The notes beneath the pieces were generated by a model. That model was given only the letters and a program-made list of their open reading frames with translations, made no database searches and had not been told where the DNA came from. From positions 1 to 37,641 of the forward strand of contig JAKLLO010000028.1 in NCBI GenBank assembly GCA_023150095.1: a DNA stretch of 37,641 nt, written 5' to 3'. The stretch comes from Zoogloea sp. Lineage in GTDB: Bacteria; Pseudomonadota; Gammaproteobacteria; Burkholderiales; Rhodocyclaceae. Position 1 is the stretch's first letter. The number at the start of each line of letters is the position of its first letter. Of this stretch, positions 1 through 7,682 are shown piece by piece. Made by a program: the position numbers and the translations under genes.

Positions 1-1
1 G

Positions 2-394
2 TTTGCCTTCTGGTCGCTGGGCGAGTTCGCCATCCTCGCCTGGCGCCGCCGCGATCCCCAGGCCGGACCGCTCGTGGCCGCGTGGCGGGCCCACCCCCAG
101 CGCACCGAGGATGAACTCGACCTGCTCGCCCACACCCTGCTCGAAGCACCGCGTCTGGCCAGCCGCGTCACGCCCATGCTGGGCCTCGTGGCCACGATGA
201 TCCCCATGGGGCCGGCCCTCAAGTCGCTCTCCGATGGTGACCTGGCCCAGGTGTCCCACAACCTCACCGTGGCCTTCTCGGCGGTGATCCTCGCCCTCAT
301 CGCCGCCTCGATCACCTTCTGGGTGACCAACGTGCGGCGGCGCTGGCTCGCCGAGGAACTCGTCCTCATCGCCCGCCTGCGCCAGGAGGCCTGA
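2..394 (+). CDS. MotA/TolQ/ExbB proton channel family protein (5' end missing)
   Basis: The reading frame is open from the first bases of the window, so the start lies upstream; the visible 130 residues are the C-terminal part. They contain a stretch rich in Gly, Pro and Met (TPMLGLVATMIPMGPAL) followed by a hydrophobic helix (AFSAVILALIAASITFWV) and a basic end, the pattern of the last two membrane helices of MotA/TolQ/ExbB proteins. Family members are inner-membrane stator subunits that use the proton gradient to power a partner protein. The next gene, two bases downstream, is a DUF2149 protein with one membrane helix, which could be the partner in the role that ExbD or TolR plays for ExbB and TolQ; this is inference. 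The substrate or outer-membrane client is not visible here. Confidence 0.8.
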   Translation, partial: FAFWSLGEFAILAWRRRDPQAGPLVAAWRAHPQRTEDELDLLAHTLLEAPRLASRVTPMLGLVATMIPMGPALKSLSDGDLAQVSHNLTVAFSAVILALIAASITFWVTNVRRRWLAEELVLIARLRQEA

Positions 395-396
395 GC

Positions 397-720
397 ATGG
401 CCCTCAAGCTGCTCCACGAACCCGAGACCGAAGACCCGATCCTGTCGGTGGTCAATCTCATCGACATCTTCCTGGTCATCATCGCCGCGCTGCTCATCAC
501 CATCGCCCGCAACCCGTTGATGAACCCCTTCGGCAAGCAGGACGTCACGGTCATCACCGACGCCGGCAAGCCGTCGATGGAGGTTGTCGTCAAGCAGGGC
601 GAGAAGGTCGAGCGCTACAAGGCCAGCGGCCAGATCGGCAGCGGCGACGGCGAAAAGGCCGGCGTCGCCTACCGCATGAAGGACGGCTCGATCGTCTATG
701 TGCCCGAAGGCAGCCACTAG
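397..720 (+). CDS. DUF2149 domain protein, single-pass membrane protein
   Basis: A 107-residue protein. After a short polar start it has one hydrophobic helix at about residues 17-40 (VVNLIDIFLVIIAALLI) with an internal Asp, and then a soluble domain of about 65 residues. A membrane Asp near the N-terminus followed by a small periplasmic domain recalls ExbD/TolR, and DUF2149 proteins are, from memory, often encoded beside MotA/TolQ/ExbB channels as here. A clear AGGAGG ribosome-binding site lies just before the start at the end of the upstream gene, so the two are translated together. A stator-like role with the upstream channel protein is inference; the function is not established. Confidence 0.7.
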   Translation: MALKLLHEPETEDPILSVVNLIDIFLVIIAALLITIARNPLMNPFGKQDVTVITDAGKPSMEVVVKQGEKVERYKASGQIGSGDGEKAGVAYRMKDGSIVYVPEGSH

Positions 721-760
721 GCGACCAGCGCTCGTCCCCACCTCGCAAAGGAGGAGAACC

Positions 761-1186
761 ATGTCGACGCCCCTCGATCTCCCGCCCCCATCGCCCCACG
801 CCGCCAAGGCCCGGTGGATCCACGCGACAGAATCCGGCGACCGGCTCGTCGCCGGCCAGCGCTGGAAGAAGGCGCTGCAGTGCTACCAGCAGGCGCTGCG
901 GCTGGCGGTCGGGCTGTTCACCTGTCTGCCCGACCCCGACGACGCCGTCACCACCCTAGTCACCAGCTACCGCAAGCTGGCCGACCTCCTGGAGCGCCTC
1001 GGACGCCACGACACCGCCCACCGCCTGCGCCACGACATCCACCTGTGCGTGCTCGAGGCGGCCTCGGACACCCGGCTCGGCAGCGCCCTGCGCGCCGCCG
1101 CCGCGCGCCAGATCGGCCCGACCCTCGACGCCCTCACCCGCAACGCGCCGCTGCGTCCGCCGCCGGCCATCCGACGCGCCCACTGA
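761..1186 (+). CDS. small helical protein with TPR-like repeat, function unknown
   Basis: This 141-residue protein starts at an ATG with an excellent AAAGGAGG site 5-12 bases upstream; the longer in-frame extension to 698 overlaps the previous gene and was not used. Residues 25-55 (GDRLVAGQRWKKALQCYQQAL) fit a tetratricopeptide-type helical hairpin, and a second helical pair with a similar pattern follows (VTSYRKLADLLERLGRHDTA). No catalytic motif, signal peptide or membrane helix is visible. The gene lies 40 bases after the DUF2149 gene and 29 before the DUF2325-like gene on the same strand, so they may be cotranscribed. A protein-protein interaction role is the most that can be suggested. 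Confidence 0.65.
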   Translation: MSTPLDLPPPSPHAAKARWIHATESGDRLVAGQRWKKALQCYQQALRLAVGLFTCLPDPDDAVTTLVTSYRKLADLLERLGRHDTAHRLRHDIHLCVLEAASDTRLGSALRAAAARQIGPTLDALTRNAPLRPPPAIRRAH

Positions 1187-1215
1187 TGACGAACGGCCCA
1201 CGAGGAAGATCGCCC

Positions 1216-1944
1216 ATGACCATCGACCATCACACCGACCCGCAAACCGCCCCCCGCCCGACGCCCCGCTGCCGGGCCCGCCTGTGGGAGCTGGAGCCGC
1301 CGCTCCATCTGCCGCTCCTGGGCCTCTGCGTCGGACCTGAAACGCTCCGCCAGATCGCTGCCCGCTTTGCCTTCCACGCCCCAGCCGACGACGAGACCGC
1401 GCTGCTGCTCGAAGCCGCCGATGCCTGCCGCAGCCGCAATCCGGCCTCCGAAGCCCTCCAGCGTCACCTGGAAAAAACGTTCAAGCGCTGGGTCGACCGC
1501 TTTGCGCTGCTGGCCGATGACGCCGCCGTACGCTGCCAGTGGTGCACCTGCCAGCAAACGGGCGAGCTCGCCGGCCCTTTGTGGGCCACCTGCACCCATC
1601 GGGCGGTCTCCGCCGCCACCCGGTCGCGGGCCTGGGGCGATGTCCAGCTGCTTGGCTGCCGGCTGGGCGCCTGCCAGATCGCCCGCGCACGCCAGGCAGA
1701 CCACCTTCACGCCGAGAATGCCGGGCTGCGCGATGCCCTGCACCGTCAGAGCATCGCGCACGCGGCCGAACTCGACACCCTGCGCACCACGGCGGACCGA
1801 CTCCAGCGCCGCATCACCGAGTTGCTGGCCAGCCGCACGCCGGCCCCCGCTTCGCCCGCTCCACGCCGGGCCACGCACCGCCGGGCCACACCACGGGCGA
1901 GCGCCCCGTGCGTTCAGCCCCGCGCAGAGGGCACGCCGAAATAG
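1216..1944 (+). CDS. DUF2325-family N-terminal region only (truncated protein)
   Basis: The start is the ATG with GAGGAAGA 7-14 bases upstream; 242 residues. Residues 22-175 (beginning [17 protein letters not shown], later [13 protein letters not shown] and [11 protein letters not shown]) follow the pattern I know from the N-terminal half of proteobacterial DUF2325 proteins, followed by a coiled-coil-like helix (about 178-210). The usual C-terminal Rossmann-like DUF2325 domain of roughly 100 residues is absent. The last 40 residues are low-complexity Ala/Pro/Arg/Thr and look like read-through rather than a folded domain. The stop lies 31 bases inside the convergent acr3 gene. I infer the 3' part was lost when the arsenic operon was joined here. 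Whether the shortened product works is unknown. Confidence 0.6.
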   Translation: MTIDHHTDPQTAPRPTPRCRARLWELEPPLHLPLLGLCVGPETLRQIAARFAFHAPADDETALLLEAADACRSRNPASEALQRHLEKTFKRWVDRFALLADDAAVRCQWCTCQQTGELAGPLWATCTHRAVSAATRSRAWGDVQLLGCRLGACQIARARQADHLHAENAGLRDALHRQSIAHAAELDTLRTTADRLQRRITELLASRTPAPASPAPRRATHRRATPRASAPCVQPRAEGTPK

Positions 1945-2972
1945 CGCCGCTGCAGCCACAGCGACACATTGACCAGCCCGATCATCACCGGCACCTCCAC
2001 CAGTGGCCCGATCACCGCCGCGAAGGCCGCGCCCGAGTCGATGCCATACACCGCCACCGCCACCGCGATCGCCAGCTCGAAGTTGTTGCTGGCCGCGGTG
2101 AAGGACAGCGTCGTGCACTTGCCGTAGCCCGCCCCGGCCTTGCGGCTCATCAGGAAGGACGCGAAGAACATCACCACAAAATAGATGAGCAGGGGGATCG
2201 CGATCCGCACCACGTCCAGCGGGATGGTGACGATCATCCGGCCCTTCAGGGCAAACATCACCACAATGGTGAACAGCAGCGCCACCAGGGTGATCGGCCC
2301 GATCTTCGGCACGAAGCGGCTGTGGTACCACTCCTTGGATACAAAGCGCAGCATCACCACGCGGGTCAGCACCCCGGCCGCACAGGGGATGCCCAGGTAG
2401 ATCAGCACGCTCTCGGCGATCTGGCCGATGGAGATATCCACCACCACCCCGGTCAGCCCGAACAGCGGTGGCAGCACCGTCACGAAGAACCACGCGTACA
2501 CGCTGTAGAACAGCACCTGGAAGATCGAATTGAACGCCACCAGCCCGGCGGCGTATTCGGTCGAGCCCTTGGCGATCTCGTTCCACACGATCACCATCGC
2601 GATGCAGCGGGCCAGCCCGATGAGGATCAGCCCGACCATGTACTCCGGCTTGTCGGGCAGAAAGACCACCGCCAGCGCAAACATCAGCACCGGCCCGATC
2701 ACCCAGTTCTGCACCAGCGACAGGCCCAGCACCTTGCGGTCGCAGAACACGTCGGGCAGTTCCTCGTAGCGCACCTTGGCGAAGGGCGGGTACATCATCA
2801 GGATCAGCCCGATGGCGATGGGGATGTTGGTGGTGCCCACCTGAAAGTGGTTGATCGCCCCTTCGATGCCCGGCACCAGATTGCCCAGGGCCACGCCCAG
2901 CGCCATGGCGGCAAAGATCCAGACCGTCAGGTAACGGTCGAGGAAAGACAGTTTGCGGCTTACTTCACTCAC
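1914..2972 (-). CDS. acr3: arsenite efflux transporter, ACR3 family
   Basis: A 352-residue inner-membrane protein with about ten hydrophobic helices. It exports arsenite from the cytoplasm using the proton gradient. The sequence [13 protein letters not shown] holds the Cys (residue 123) conserved across Acr3 proteins and implicated in transport, and the N-terminus ([18 protein letters not shown]) is typical of the family. The start is a GTG with a GAGGTG site just upstream; its first bases overlap the arsC stop as GTGA, indicating translational coupling. It is the last gene of the arsRCDAC-acr3 operon. ArsA is best known as the ATPase of the unrelated ArsB, but arsDA-acr3 combinations exist, so ArsA may energise this pump. 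Its 3' end overlaps the DUF2325-like gene on the other strand. Confidence 0.95.
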   Translation of the reverse strand: MSEVSRKLSFLDRYLTVWIFAAMALGVALGNLVPGIEGAINHFQVGTTNIPIAIGLILMMYPPFAKVRYEELPDVFCDRKVLGLSLVQNWVIGPVLMFALAVVFLPDKPEYMVGLILIGLARCIAMVIVWNEIAKGSTEYAAGLVAFNSIFQVLFYSVYAWFFVTVLPPLFGLTGVVVDISIGQIAESVLIYLGIPCAAGVLTRVVMLRFVSKEWYHSRFVPKIGPITLVALLFTIVVMFALKGRMIVTIPLDVVRIAIPLLIYFVVMFFASFLMSRKAGAGYGKCTTLSFTAASNNFELAIAVAVAVYGIDSGAAFAAVIGPLVEVPVMIGLVNVSLWLQRRYFGVPSARG

Positions 2973-3478
2973 GATTCACCTCGATGACCACGGCCGATCT
3001 CGTCGAGCTCGTGCTTGAGCGCCATGCCGTCCAGCTTGGCAATGGGCAGGCTGGCAAACAGCGAGATGCGCCGGTGGAGGATCAGCAATGCCTGGGAGAA
3101 GGCGTGCTGCCTAGCTTCGACCGAGCCCTCGACCGCCGCCGGGTCTTCCAGCCCCCAGTGGGCGGTCATCGGCTGGCCGGGCCACACCGGGCACACCTCG
3201 CCGGCGGCGTTGTCGCACACGGTAAACACGAAATCGAGATGCGGCGAATCAGGGCCGGCAAACTCGTCCCAGCTCTTGCTGCGCAGCCCCTCGGTGAGCA
3301 TGTGGTTGCGCTTCAGGAGTTCGATGGCCAGCGGATTGACCTGTCCCGCCGGGTGGCTGCCAGCGCTGAAGGCCCGGAAGCGCCCCTCGCCCACCTTGTT
3401 GAGGATGGCTTCGGCGAGAATGCTCCGGGCCGAATTGCCGGTGCACAGAAAAAGCACGTTGTAGATCTTGTCCGACAT
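2969..3478 (-). CDS. arsC: arsenate reductase, low-molecular-weight phosphatase fold (copy 1)
   Basis: A 169-residue cytoplasmic enzyme that reduces arsenate to arsenite for export. The phosphatase-type loop CTGNSARS begins at Cys12, and two further cysteines, Cys88 and Cys96 ([15 protein letters not shown]), are placed like the resolving cysteines of thioredoxin-coupled ArsC proteins. The motif HWGLEDP supplies the general-acid Asp region. The start lies one base beyond the arsA stop, with an AAGGAG site inside the end of arsA, and the stop overlaps the acr3 start by four bases. A second, clearly different arsC lies at 5658-6137 in the same operon; this copy is slightly longer, with extra residues before the first active-site Cys. 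Confidence 0.95.
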   Translation of the reverse strand: MSDKIYNVLFLCTGNSARSILAEAILNKVGEGRFRAFSAGSHPAGQVNPLAIELLKRNHMLTEGLRSKSWDEFAGPDSPHLDFVFTVCDNAAGEVCPVWPGQPMTAHWGLEDPAAVEGSVEARQHAFSQALLILHRRISLFASLPIAKLDGMALKHELDEIGRGHRGES

Positions 3479-3479
3479 A

Positions 3480-5255
3480 TCACGCTCCTTGGTTGGCTTG
3501 GGTCCGGCGGACCATTTGGCAAAGACGTTCCACGCCCACCGGCTCGTCGCGCAGCAGCGGCACCAGGGCGTAGCGGCTGGCGTGGCGCGCAGCCACGTTC
3601 TCGATCTCGGCCAGCTCGTTGCGGGCCCGCCGACGCAGCAGCGCCGACCGAGGCTGCGCCGCCGCCACGCTGTTGTTGATGACCCAAGCCCACGGCTCGA
3701 TGCCGGCGCGGCGCAGGTCGGCCTGCAGGTTGGCGGCCTCCAGCACCGGCGTGGTCTCGGCCAGGGTGACGATCAGCACCTTGGTCCGCTGCGGGTCCTG
3801 GAGCTGCATCATCGGCGTGGTGAAGTGGGCGGTGCCGCTGCCCATCTGGCGCACGATCTCCCGGTGATAGGCACCGGTGGCGTCGAGCAGCAGCAGGGTG
3901 TGGCCGGTGGGCGCGGTGTCCATCACCACAAACTTGCGCCCCGCCTCGCGGATGATCCGCGAGAAGGCCTGGAAGACGGCGATCTCCTCGGTGCAGGGCG
4001 AGCGCAGGTCTTCCTCCAGCAGCGCCCGGCCCTGGGCGTCGAGCTTGGCACCCTGGGTGTCCAGCACATGCTGGCGGTAGCGTTCGGTCTCGGCGGCCGG
4101 GTCGATGCGGCTGACGGTGAGCTGATCCAGCGAGCCCTCCAGCGTCTCGGCCAGATGGGCGGCCGGGTCGGATGTCGTCAGATGCACCGGCAGGCCGCGC
4201 CGGGCGAGCTCCACCGCCACCGCCGCGGCGAGGGTCGTCTTGCCGACGCCGCCCTTGCCCATCAGCATCACCAGCCCGTGGCCATCAGCGGCGATGCCAT
4301 CCACCAGCCCGGCGATGTCCGGCGCGGCGGGCGGCGATACCGGCGCCTCGTCGTCGGCCCGGCCCACGTCTGCCGGCACGAAGAGCTGGCGCAGCGCGTC
4401 CAGCCCCACCAGGTTGAAGGGCTTGAGGGCGATCCGGTCGGTGGGCAGGCCGGCCAACCCGGCGGGCATCGCGGCAAGGGCCGCCTGCTCCCGGGCGAAG
4501 ATCGCTGCGGCGAGCGGGTCGCCCTCCGCCTCGCCCGCCGGCAGCAGGCCGTTGATGACCAGGAACTGCCGGTCGATGCCGATGGCGGCGAGCTCATCGT
4601 GGGTGCGCGCCACTTCGCGCAGGGTGGCCTGCTGGGCGCGGGCCACCAGCACCAGCCGGGTGCGCGCGCCGTCGGCCAGCGCGTCCACCGCGGCCTTGTA
4701 CTGGCTGCGCTGCTTCTCCAGCCCGGCCAGCGGGCCGAGGCAGGACGCGTCGCCCTTCCCCGCCTCCAGAAAGCCGCTCCACGCGCCGGGCAGCTGCAGC
4801 AGGCGGATGGTGTGGCCGGTGGGCGCGGTGTCGAAGACGATGTGCTGGTAGTCGTGGGTCAGGCTGGAATCCACCAGCAGCCCGGTGAATTCGTCGAAGG
4901 CGGCGATCTCGGTGGTGCAGGCGCCGGAGAGCTGCTCCTCGATGCCCTTCACCACGCTGTCGGGCAAGAGCCCGCGCACCGGCCCGACGATGCGGTCGCG
5001 GTAGGCCTGGGCGGCCGCCTGCGGGTCGATCTCGAGGGCCGAGAGGTTGTGCACCGCGGGGATCGGCGTGATCCGGTTGCCGATCTCCACGCCAAACACC
5101 TGCCCGACGTTGGAGGCCGGGTCGGTGCTCACCAGCAGCACGCGCCGGCCACGGGCGGCGAGGTCGATGGCGGTGGCGCAGGCGATGGAGGTCTTGCCCA
5201 CCCCGCCCTTGCCGGTTAAGAACACAAAGCGCGGCAGCGCCTCGAGGAATTGCAT
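3480..5255 (-). CDS. arsA: arsenite-activated ATPase ArsA
   Basis: A 591-residue two-domain ATPase that drives arsenite efflux together with the membrane pump. Both halves are intact: P-loops GKGGVGKTS at residues 15-23 and GKGGVGKTT at 333-341, and the DTAPTGHT signal-transduction motif at 142-149 and 446-453. Cys113, Cys172 and Cys421 match the three metalloid-binding cysteines of plasmid R773 ArsA (113, 172, 422) almost exactly, so allosteric activation by As(III) should be preserved. The ATG at 5255 has a GGAGG site eight bases upstream and gives the family-typical N-terminus; the longer open frame upstream only shadows arsD. It sits between arsD, its metallochaperone, and arsC, with a one-base gap to the latter. 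Confidence 0.97.
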   Translation of the reverse strand: MQFLEALPRFVFLTGKGGVGKTSIACATAIDLAARGRRVLLVSTDPASNVGQVFGVEIGNRITPIPAVHNLSALEIDPQAAAQAYRDRIVGPVRGLLPDSVVKGIEEQLSGACTTEIAAFDEFTGLLVDSSLTHDYQHIVFDTAPTGHTIRLLQLPGAWSGFLEAGKGDASCLGPLAGLEKQRSQYKAAVDALADGARTRLVLVARAQQATLREVARTHDELAAIGIDRQFLVINGLLPAGEAEGDPLAAAIFAREQAALAAMPAGLAGLPTDRIALKPFNLVGLDALRQLFVPADVGRADDEAPVSPPAAPDIAGLVDGIAADGHGLVMLMGKGGVGKTTLAAAVAVELARRGLPVHLTTSDPAAHLAETLEGSLDQLTVSRIDPAAETERYRQHVLDTQGAKLDAQGRALLEEDLRSPCTEEIAVFQAFSRIIREAGRKFVVMDTAPTGHTLLLLDATGAYHREIVRQMGSGTAHFTTPMMQLQDPQRTKVLIVTLAETTPVLEAANLQADLRRAGIEPWAWVINNSVAAAQPRSALLRRRARNELAEIENVAARHASRYALVPLLRDEPVGVERLCQMVRRTQANQGA

Positions 5256-5269
5256 GGGGGCCTCCGGGC

Positions 5270-5626
5270 TCAGCAGCACTTGCTGCCGCTGCAGCAGGGC
5301 TTGGGCGCGTCCGGCGCGGCGTCGGCCAGCCCCAGCCAGCGGGCGATCTCGGCCCGGGCCGGATAGCGACCGGCCAGCGCCACCTCGCCATCCAGCAACA
5401 CCAGGGGCAGCGCCTCGGCACCGGAGCGCTCGAGGAAACCCATGACCACCGGGTTGCCGGCAAAGGTCAGGGGCTCCTGGGCCAGGTTGAAGCGTTCGAC
5501 GCTGGCGCCCTGCTGGCGCGCCCAATCCACGTCGGCGGCAAACTGGACGAGGGCCTGATCCACATCCACACCGCACACGCCGGTGCTGCAACACAGGGCC
5601 GGATCGAAAATCTGGAGGGTTTTCAT
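5270..5626 (-). CDS. arsD: ArsD arsenic metallochaperone
   Basis: A 118-residue cytoplasmic protein. ArsD hands As(III) to ArsA and in some systems also acts as a weak repressor. The essential cysteines are present: Cys12-Cys13 and Cys18 in the segment CCSTGVC, plus a C-terminal pair of vicinal cysteines (Cys111-112 and 117-118, CCSGSKCC) as in R773 ArsD. The ATG follows an AAGAGAG site. The 31 bases before the gene are AT-rich and contain a repeat of the arsR operator-like sequence, so arsD-arsA-arsC-acr3 may have a second regulated start. The stop is 14 bases before arsA, whose activity it serves. Confidence 0.95.
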   Translation of the reverse strand: MKTLQIFDPALCCSTGVCGVDVDQALVQFAADVDWARQQGASVERFNLAQEPLTFAGNPVVMGFLERSGAEALPLVLLDGEVALAGRYPARAEIARWLGLADAAPDAPKPCCSGSKCC

Positions 5627-5637
5627 TTTAACTCTCT

Positions 5638-5658
5638 TAACAATATTGAAATATTGAT
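5638..5658 (-). promoter_or_regulatory. possible second ArsR operator in front of arsD
   Basis: The gap between the upstream arsC and arsD is strikingly AT-rich for this genome. It contains the near-palindrome AATATTGAAATATT (5643-5656) and the 9-mer TATTGAAAT at 5644-5652. The same 9-mer, preceded by a similar AACAA, occurs upstream of arsR at 6539-6547 in the same orientation. A weak -10-like TATTGT (minus strand, 5640-5645) overlaps it. An internal ArsR-controlled promoter or operator is inferred; the base pattern is seen directly. Confidence 0.45.
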
Positions 5659-6137
5659 CACGGCAAAAGCTGGCCGATGCGATCCAGCTCCGCCTTCAGC
5701 GCGGCGCAGTCGTGCTGGAGCGTATCCAGCGGCAGCGCCAGGAAGGCTTCGATGCGGGCGCGCAGGATACGGTAGGCGGTGGCAAAGGCCGCGTCGATCT
5801 CGGCGTCGGTGCCGGTGGCGTGGGCCGGATCGTCCACGCCCCAGTGGGTGCGCAGCACGGGGCCGAGGTAAACCGGGCAGATCTCGCCGGCGGCGCTGGC
5901 GCACACGGTGACCACCACGTCCGGCGTCACCGGCAGCGCGTCCCACGACTTGCTGTGGTAGCCGTCGGTGGCGATGCCTTCCCGCGCCAGGAGCGCGAGC
6001 GACCGGGGATGCACGTAGCCGGCGGGCTTGCTGCCGGCGCTCAGGGCGCGCCAGCCAGCCGGCGCCAGGTGGTTGAAGGTGGCCTCGGCGAGGATCGACC
6101 GGCAGGAATTGCCGGTACACAAAAACAGCACGTTCAT
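5658..6137 (-). CDS. arsC: arsenate reductase, low-molecular-weight phosphatase fold (copy 2)
   Basis: A 159-residue relative of the arsC at 2969-3478, with the active-site loop CTGNSCRS starting at Cys7 and further cysteines at 79 and 87 (VCASAAGEICPV). It should reduce arsenate to arsenite in the cytoplasm. Unlike copy 1 it carries an additional Cys inside the active-site loop (Cys12), which could affect redox coupling. The sequences differ enough that this is not a recent duplication. The ATG lies two bases after the arsR stop, so it is probably translated by coupling; no strong ribosome-binding site is visible. Longer in-frame starts run back into arsR and were not used. Confidence 0.93.
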   Translation of the reverse strand: MNVLFLCTGNSCRSILAEATFNHLAPAGWRALSAGSKPAGYVHPRSLALLAREGIATDGYHSKSWDALPVTPDVVVTVCASAAGEICPVYLGPVLRTHWGVDDPAHATGTDAEIDAAFATAYRILRARIEAFLALPLDTLQHDCAALKAELDRIGQLLP

Positions 6138-6139
6138 GG

Positions 6140-6511
6140 TCAGGGTTTTTCGTCGGCAGCGGGGATGGGCGGCAGCACGGCCTCCGGGCAGCACGAGGCG
6201 GCCCGCAGGTCGGCGCATTTTTCGGGCTGGCCGGAACAGCATTCTTCGGTGAGATAGGCGATCAGATCGAGCATCAGCGGGATGTTGGCCCGGTAACGCT
6301 GGAAGCGCCCCTCCTGCTCCACCGACACCAGCCCGGCGTGGGTGAGCGCCTTGAGGTGGAAGGACAGGCTCGACGGCGAGATGTCGAGCGCGCTGGCGAT
6401 GTCGCCCGCCACCATGCCCTCCGGCCCCTGGCGGACGAGCAGCCGGAAGGCTTCCAGCCGCCAGCCGGACGAGAGGGATTCGAAGATCGTGGTTGCTGTT
6501 CTGGTTTCCAT
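6140..6511 (-). CDS. arsR: ArsR-family arsenic-responsive repressor
   Basis: A 123-residue winged-helix repressor of the ars operon. The recognition region (DIASALDISPSSLSFHLKAL) is a standard ArsR/SmtB helix-turn-helix. The classic ELCVCDL metal site in the DNA-binding helix is absent; instead the C-terminus is Cys-rich, with Cys91-Cys92 and Cys99 (EECCSGQPEKC), resembling the C-terminal As(III) site of Acidithiobacillus ferrooxidans ArsR (Cys95, 96, 102). A further pair lies at 107-108. The ATG at 6511 is preferred over a TTG at 6526, because a -10 box TATAGT lies only six bases upstream of the ATG and no ribosome-binding site is present, suggesting a leaderless message. Confidence 0.93.
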   Translation of the reverse strand: METRTATTIFESLSSGWRLEAFRLLVRQGPEGMVAGDIASALDISPSSLSFHLKALTHAGLVSVEQEGRFQRYRANIPLMLDLIAYLTEECCSGQPEKCADLRAASCCPEAVLPPIPAADEKP

Positions 6512-6517
6512 GGCGCG

Positions 6518-6547
6518 ACTATACAATGATTCAACAACTATTGAAAT
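6518..6547 (-). promoter_or_regulatory. arsR promoter with operator-like repeat
   Basis: On the minus strand TATAGT (6518-6523) is a good -10 box. The stretch just upstream is AT-rich and contains TATTGAAAT (plus strand 6539-6547), shared with the arsC-arsD gap. No strong -35 is present; the 17-bp-spaced hexamer TTTCAA falls in the operator-like repeat, so ArsR bound here would block polymerase. The predicted transcription start falls at or next to the A of the arsR ATG. Confidence 0.55.
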
Positions 6548-6574
6548 GAAGATTCCGTGAAACCCCGCCAGGGG

Positions 6575-7273
6575 TCACAGCTCCATCCACACGCTGCCCG
6601 GCTCGCGCTCCACGGCCACGCCGGTGGCGGTGGTCGTGTAGGTGAGGAAGCACATCTGGCGCGGATCAGACAGCACCGCCGGGTTCAGCACCGCGTACAC
6701 CTCGCCATTGCAGCGGGCCGAGGCGGTGACGAGGCCCGGGTGGCCTTCCCGGTGCAGGCGCGCGCCCACCTGGTGGGTCAGGCCGTAATCGACCGGATCG
6801 ACCAGCGCAGGAAAAGCCAGCGCCGTGGGGCGCAGATCTACCAGCGCCGCGTCGCAGCGCACCCGGTAGCACTTGCGCTCGATGCGCACGCCGGGCTGGG
6901 TGAAGCCGGCGTCGTCCAGCAGGCCGTGGCGCCAGTGATGCACGGTTTCGTGGACGCTCGTCTCGACCGTATCCGCCCCGTACCACACGCCAAAGCTGCC
7001 GTCGGAATAGCGGCTCTTCATCCAGTGGCGAAAGGGATAGTGGATGGCGTCGTTCCAGCGCGCGTCCTCGAAGGGCCGGTCGATCACCGGCACCGGTGAG
7101 ACGAACATCCGCGGCTTGGTGGCGAGCTCGAGGTTGATCGCGGTCTGCCAGTCGGCCGGGTTGTCGGAGAGGTCGTCGAACAGATCCTGCGAGACGCGGA
7201 TCGACACGATGTTGCGCACAAGATCAGCGTGGGTTTCGGCGAGGCGCGCCTGGGCGAAGATCGGGTCGATCAC
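6575..7273 (-). CDS. RES-domain toxin (predicted NAD+-consuming)
   Basis: A 232-residue protein of the RES family, toxins such as ParT and MbcT that consume NAD+ or modify nucleotide enzymes in the cytoplasm. Conserved features seen are Arg26 in SIRVS, the segment [13 protein letters not shown] (Tyr98, Glu104), and a Ser-containing [14 protein letters not shown] near residue 184. The start is a GTG whose bases overlap the antitoxin stop as GTGA, the standard arrangement for translational coupling; the longer open frame upstream is a shadow of the antitoxin. The length is on the long side for RES toxins, with an N-terminal helical segment of about 50 residues. The pair lies beside the arsenic operon, consistent with an accessory island. 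Confidence 0.85.
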   Translation of the reverse strand: MIDPIFAQARLAETHADLVRNIVSIRVSQDLFDDLSDNPADWQTAINLELATKPRMFVSPVPVIDRPFEDARWNDAIHYPFRHWMKSRYSDGSFGVWYGADTVETSVHETVHHWRHGLLDDAGFTQPGVRIERKCYRVRCDAALVDLRPTALAFPALVDPVDYGLTHQVGARLHREGHPGLVTASARCNGEVYAVLNPAVLSDPRQMCFLTYTTTATGVAVEREPGSVWMEL

Positions 7274-7662
7274 TGGCCGCGCGCCCGGTCGAGGTAGGCC
7301 AGCACCATCAGCAGGCCGGCAAAGCCGAACTCGCGGATCACGTCGATGGGCGAGCGGTGCTCGAAGGCCCGGTTGCGGGTCTTCATCCAGGCGTAGGCCA
7401 GGTCGCGGTTTTGCGGAAAGAGCAGGCGCAGATTCTTGTGGATGCCCAGCAGGTGGCCGGCCCGCTCCAGCGTATCGCGGCTGCCCGACAGGGCCTCGCC
7501 CTTGCGGTAGCGCGTCAGCACGGCCCGGTTGGAGGTGGCAAAGCCGAGGGCGTCGAGCTGCTCTTCGGTGCTGAGTTTCCAGTGGTCGAAGAGCTGCATC
7601 AGCATGCCCGCCACGGCCTTGCGGTCGATGTCGTCGGTGACGGCGGCTTGAGGGGCGTTCAT
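7270..7662 (-). CDS. Xre/MbcA/ParS-type antitoxin
   Basis: A 130-residue antitoxin that would bind and block the RES toxin and repress its own promoter. Residues 30-60 look like an Xre-type helix-turn-helix ([20 protein letters not shown]), and the C-terminal half (from [20 protein letters not shown], ending in [18 protein letters not shown]) matches the MbcA/ParS toxin-binding domain. The ATG has a CGGAG site about nine bases upstream. A promoter overlapped by a nested inverted repeat lies 21-57 bases upstream. The gene overlaps the toxin start by four bases. Confidence 0.87.
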   Translation of the reverse strand: MNAPQAAVTDDIDRKAVAGMLMQLFDHWKLSTEEQLDALGFATSNRAVLTRYRKGEALSGSRDTLERAGHLLGIHKNLRLLFPQNRDLAYAWMKTRNRAFEHRSPIDVIREFGFAGLLMVLAYLDRARGQ

Positions 7663-7682
7663 GATGGGGCTCCGGGTTGATC

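Noticed and set aside
967-2586. A 539-codon minus-strand open frame across acr3 and the DUF2325-like gene
   Set aside because: It is out of frame with acr3 and antisense to the DUF2325-like and TPR-like genes, which have good ribosome-binding sites; the product is Gly/Arg/Ala-rich.
3468-5219. A 583-codon plus-strand open frame antisense to arsA
   Set aside because: arsA on the minus strand has every expected catalytic and metal-binding residue; the antisense product has no domain.
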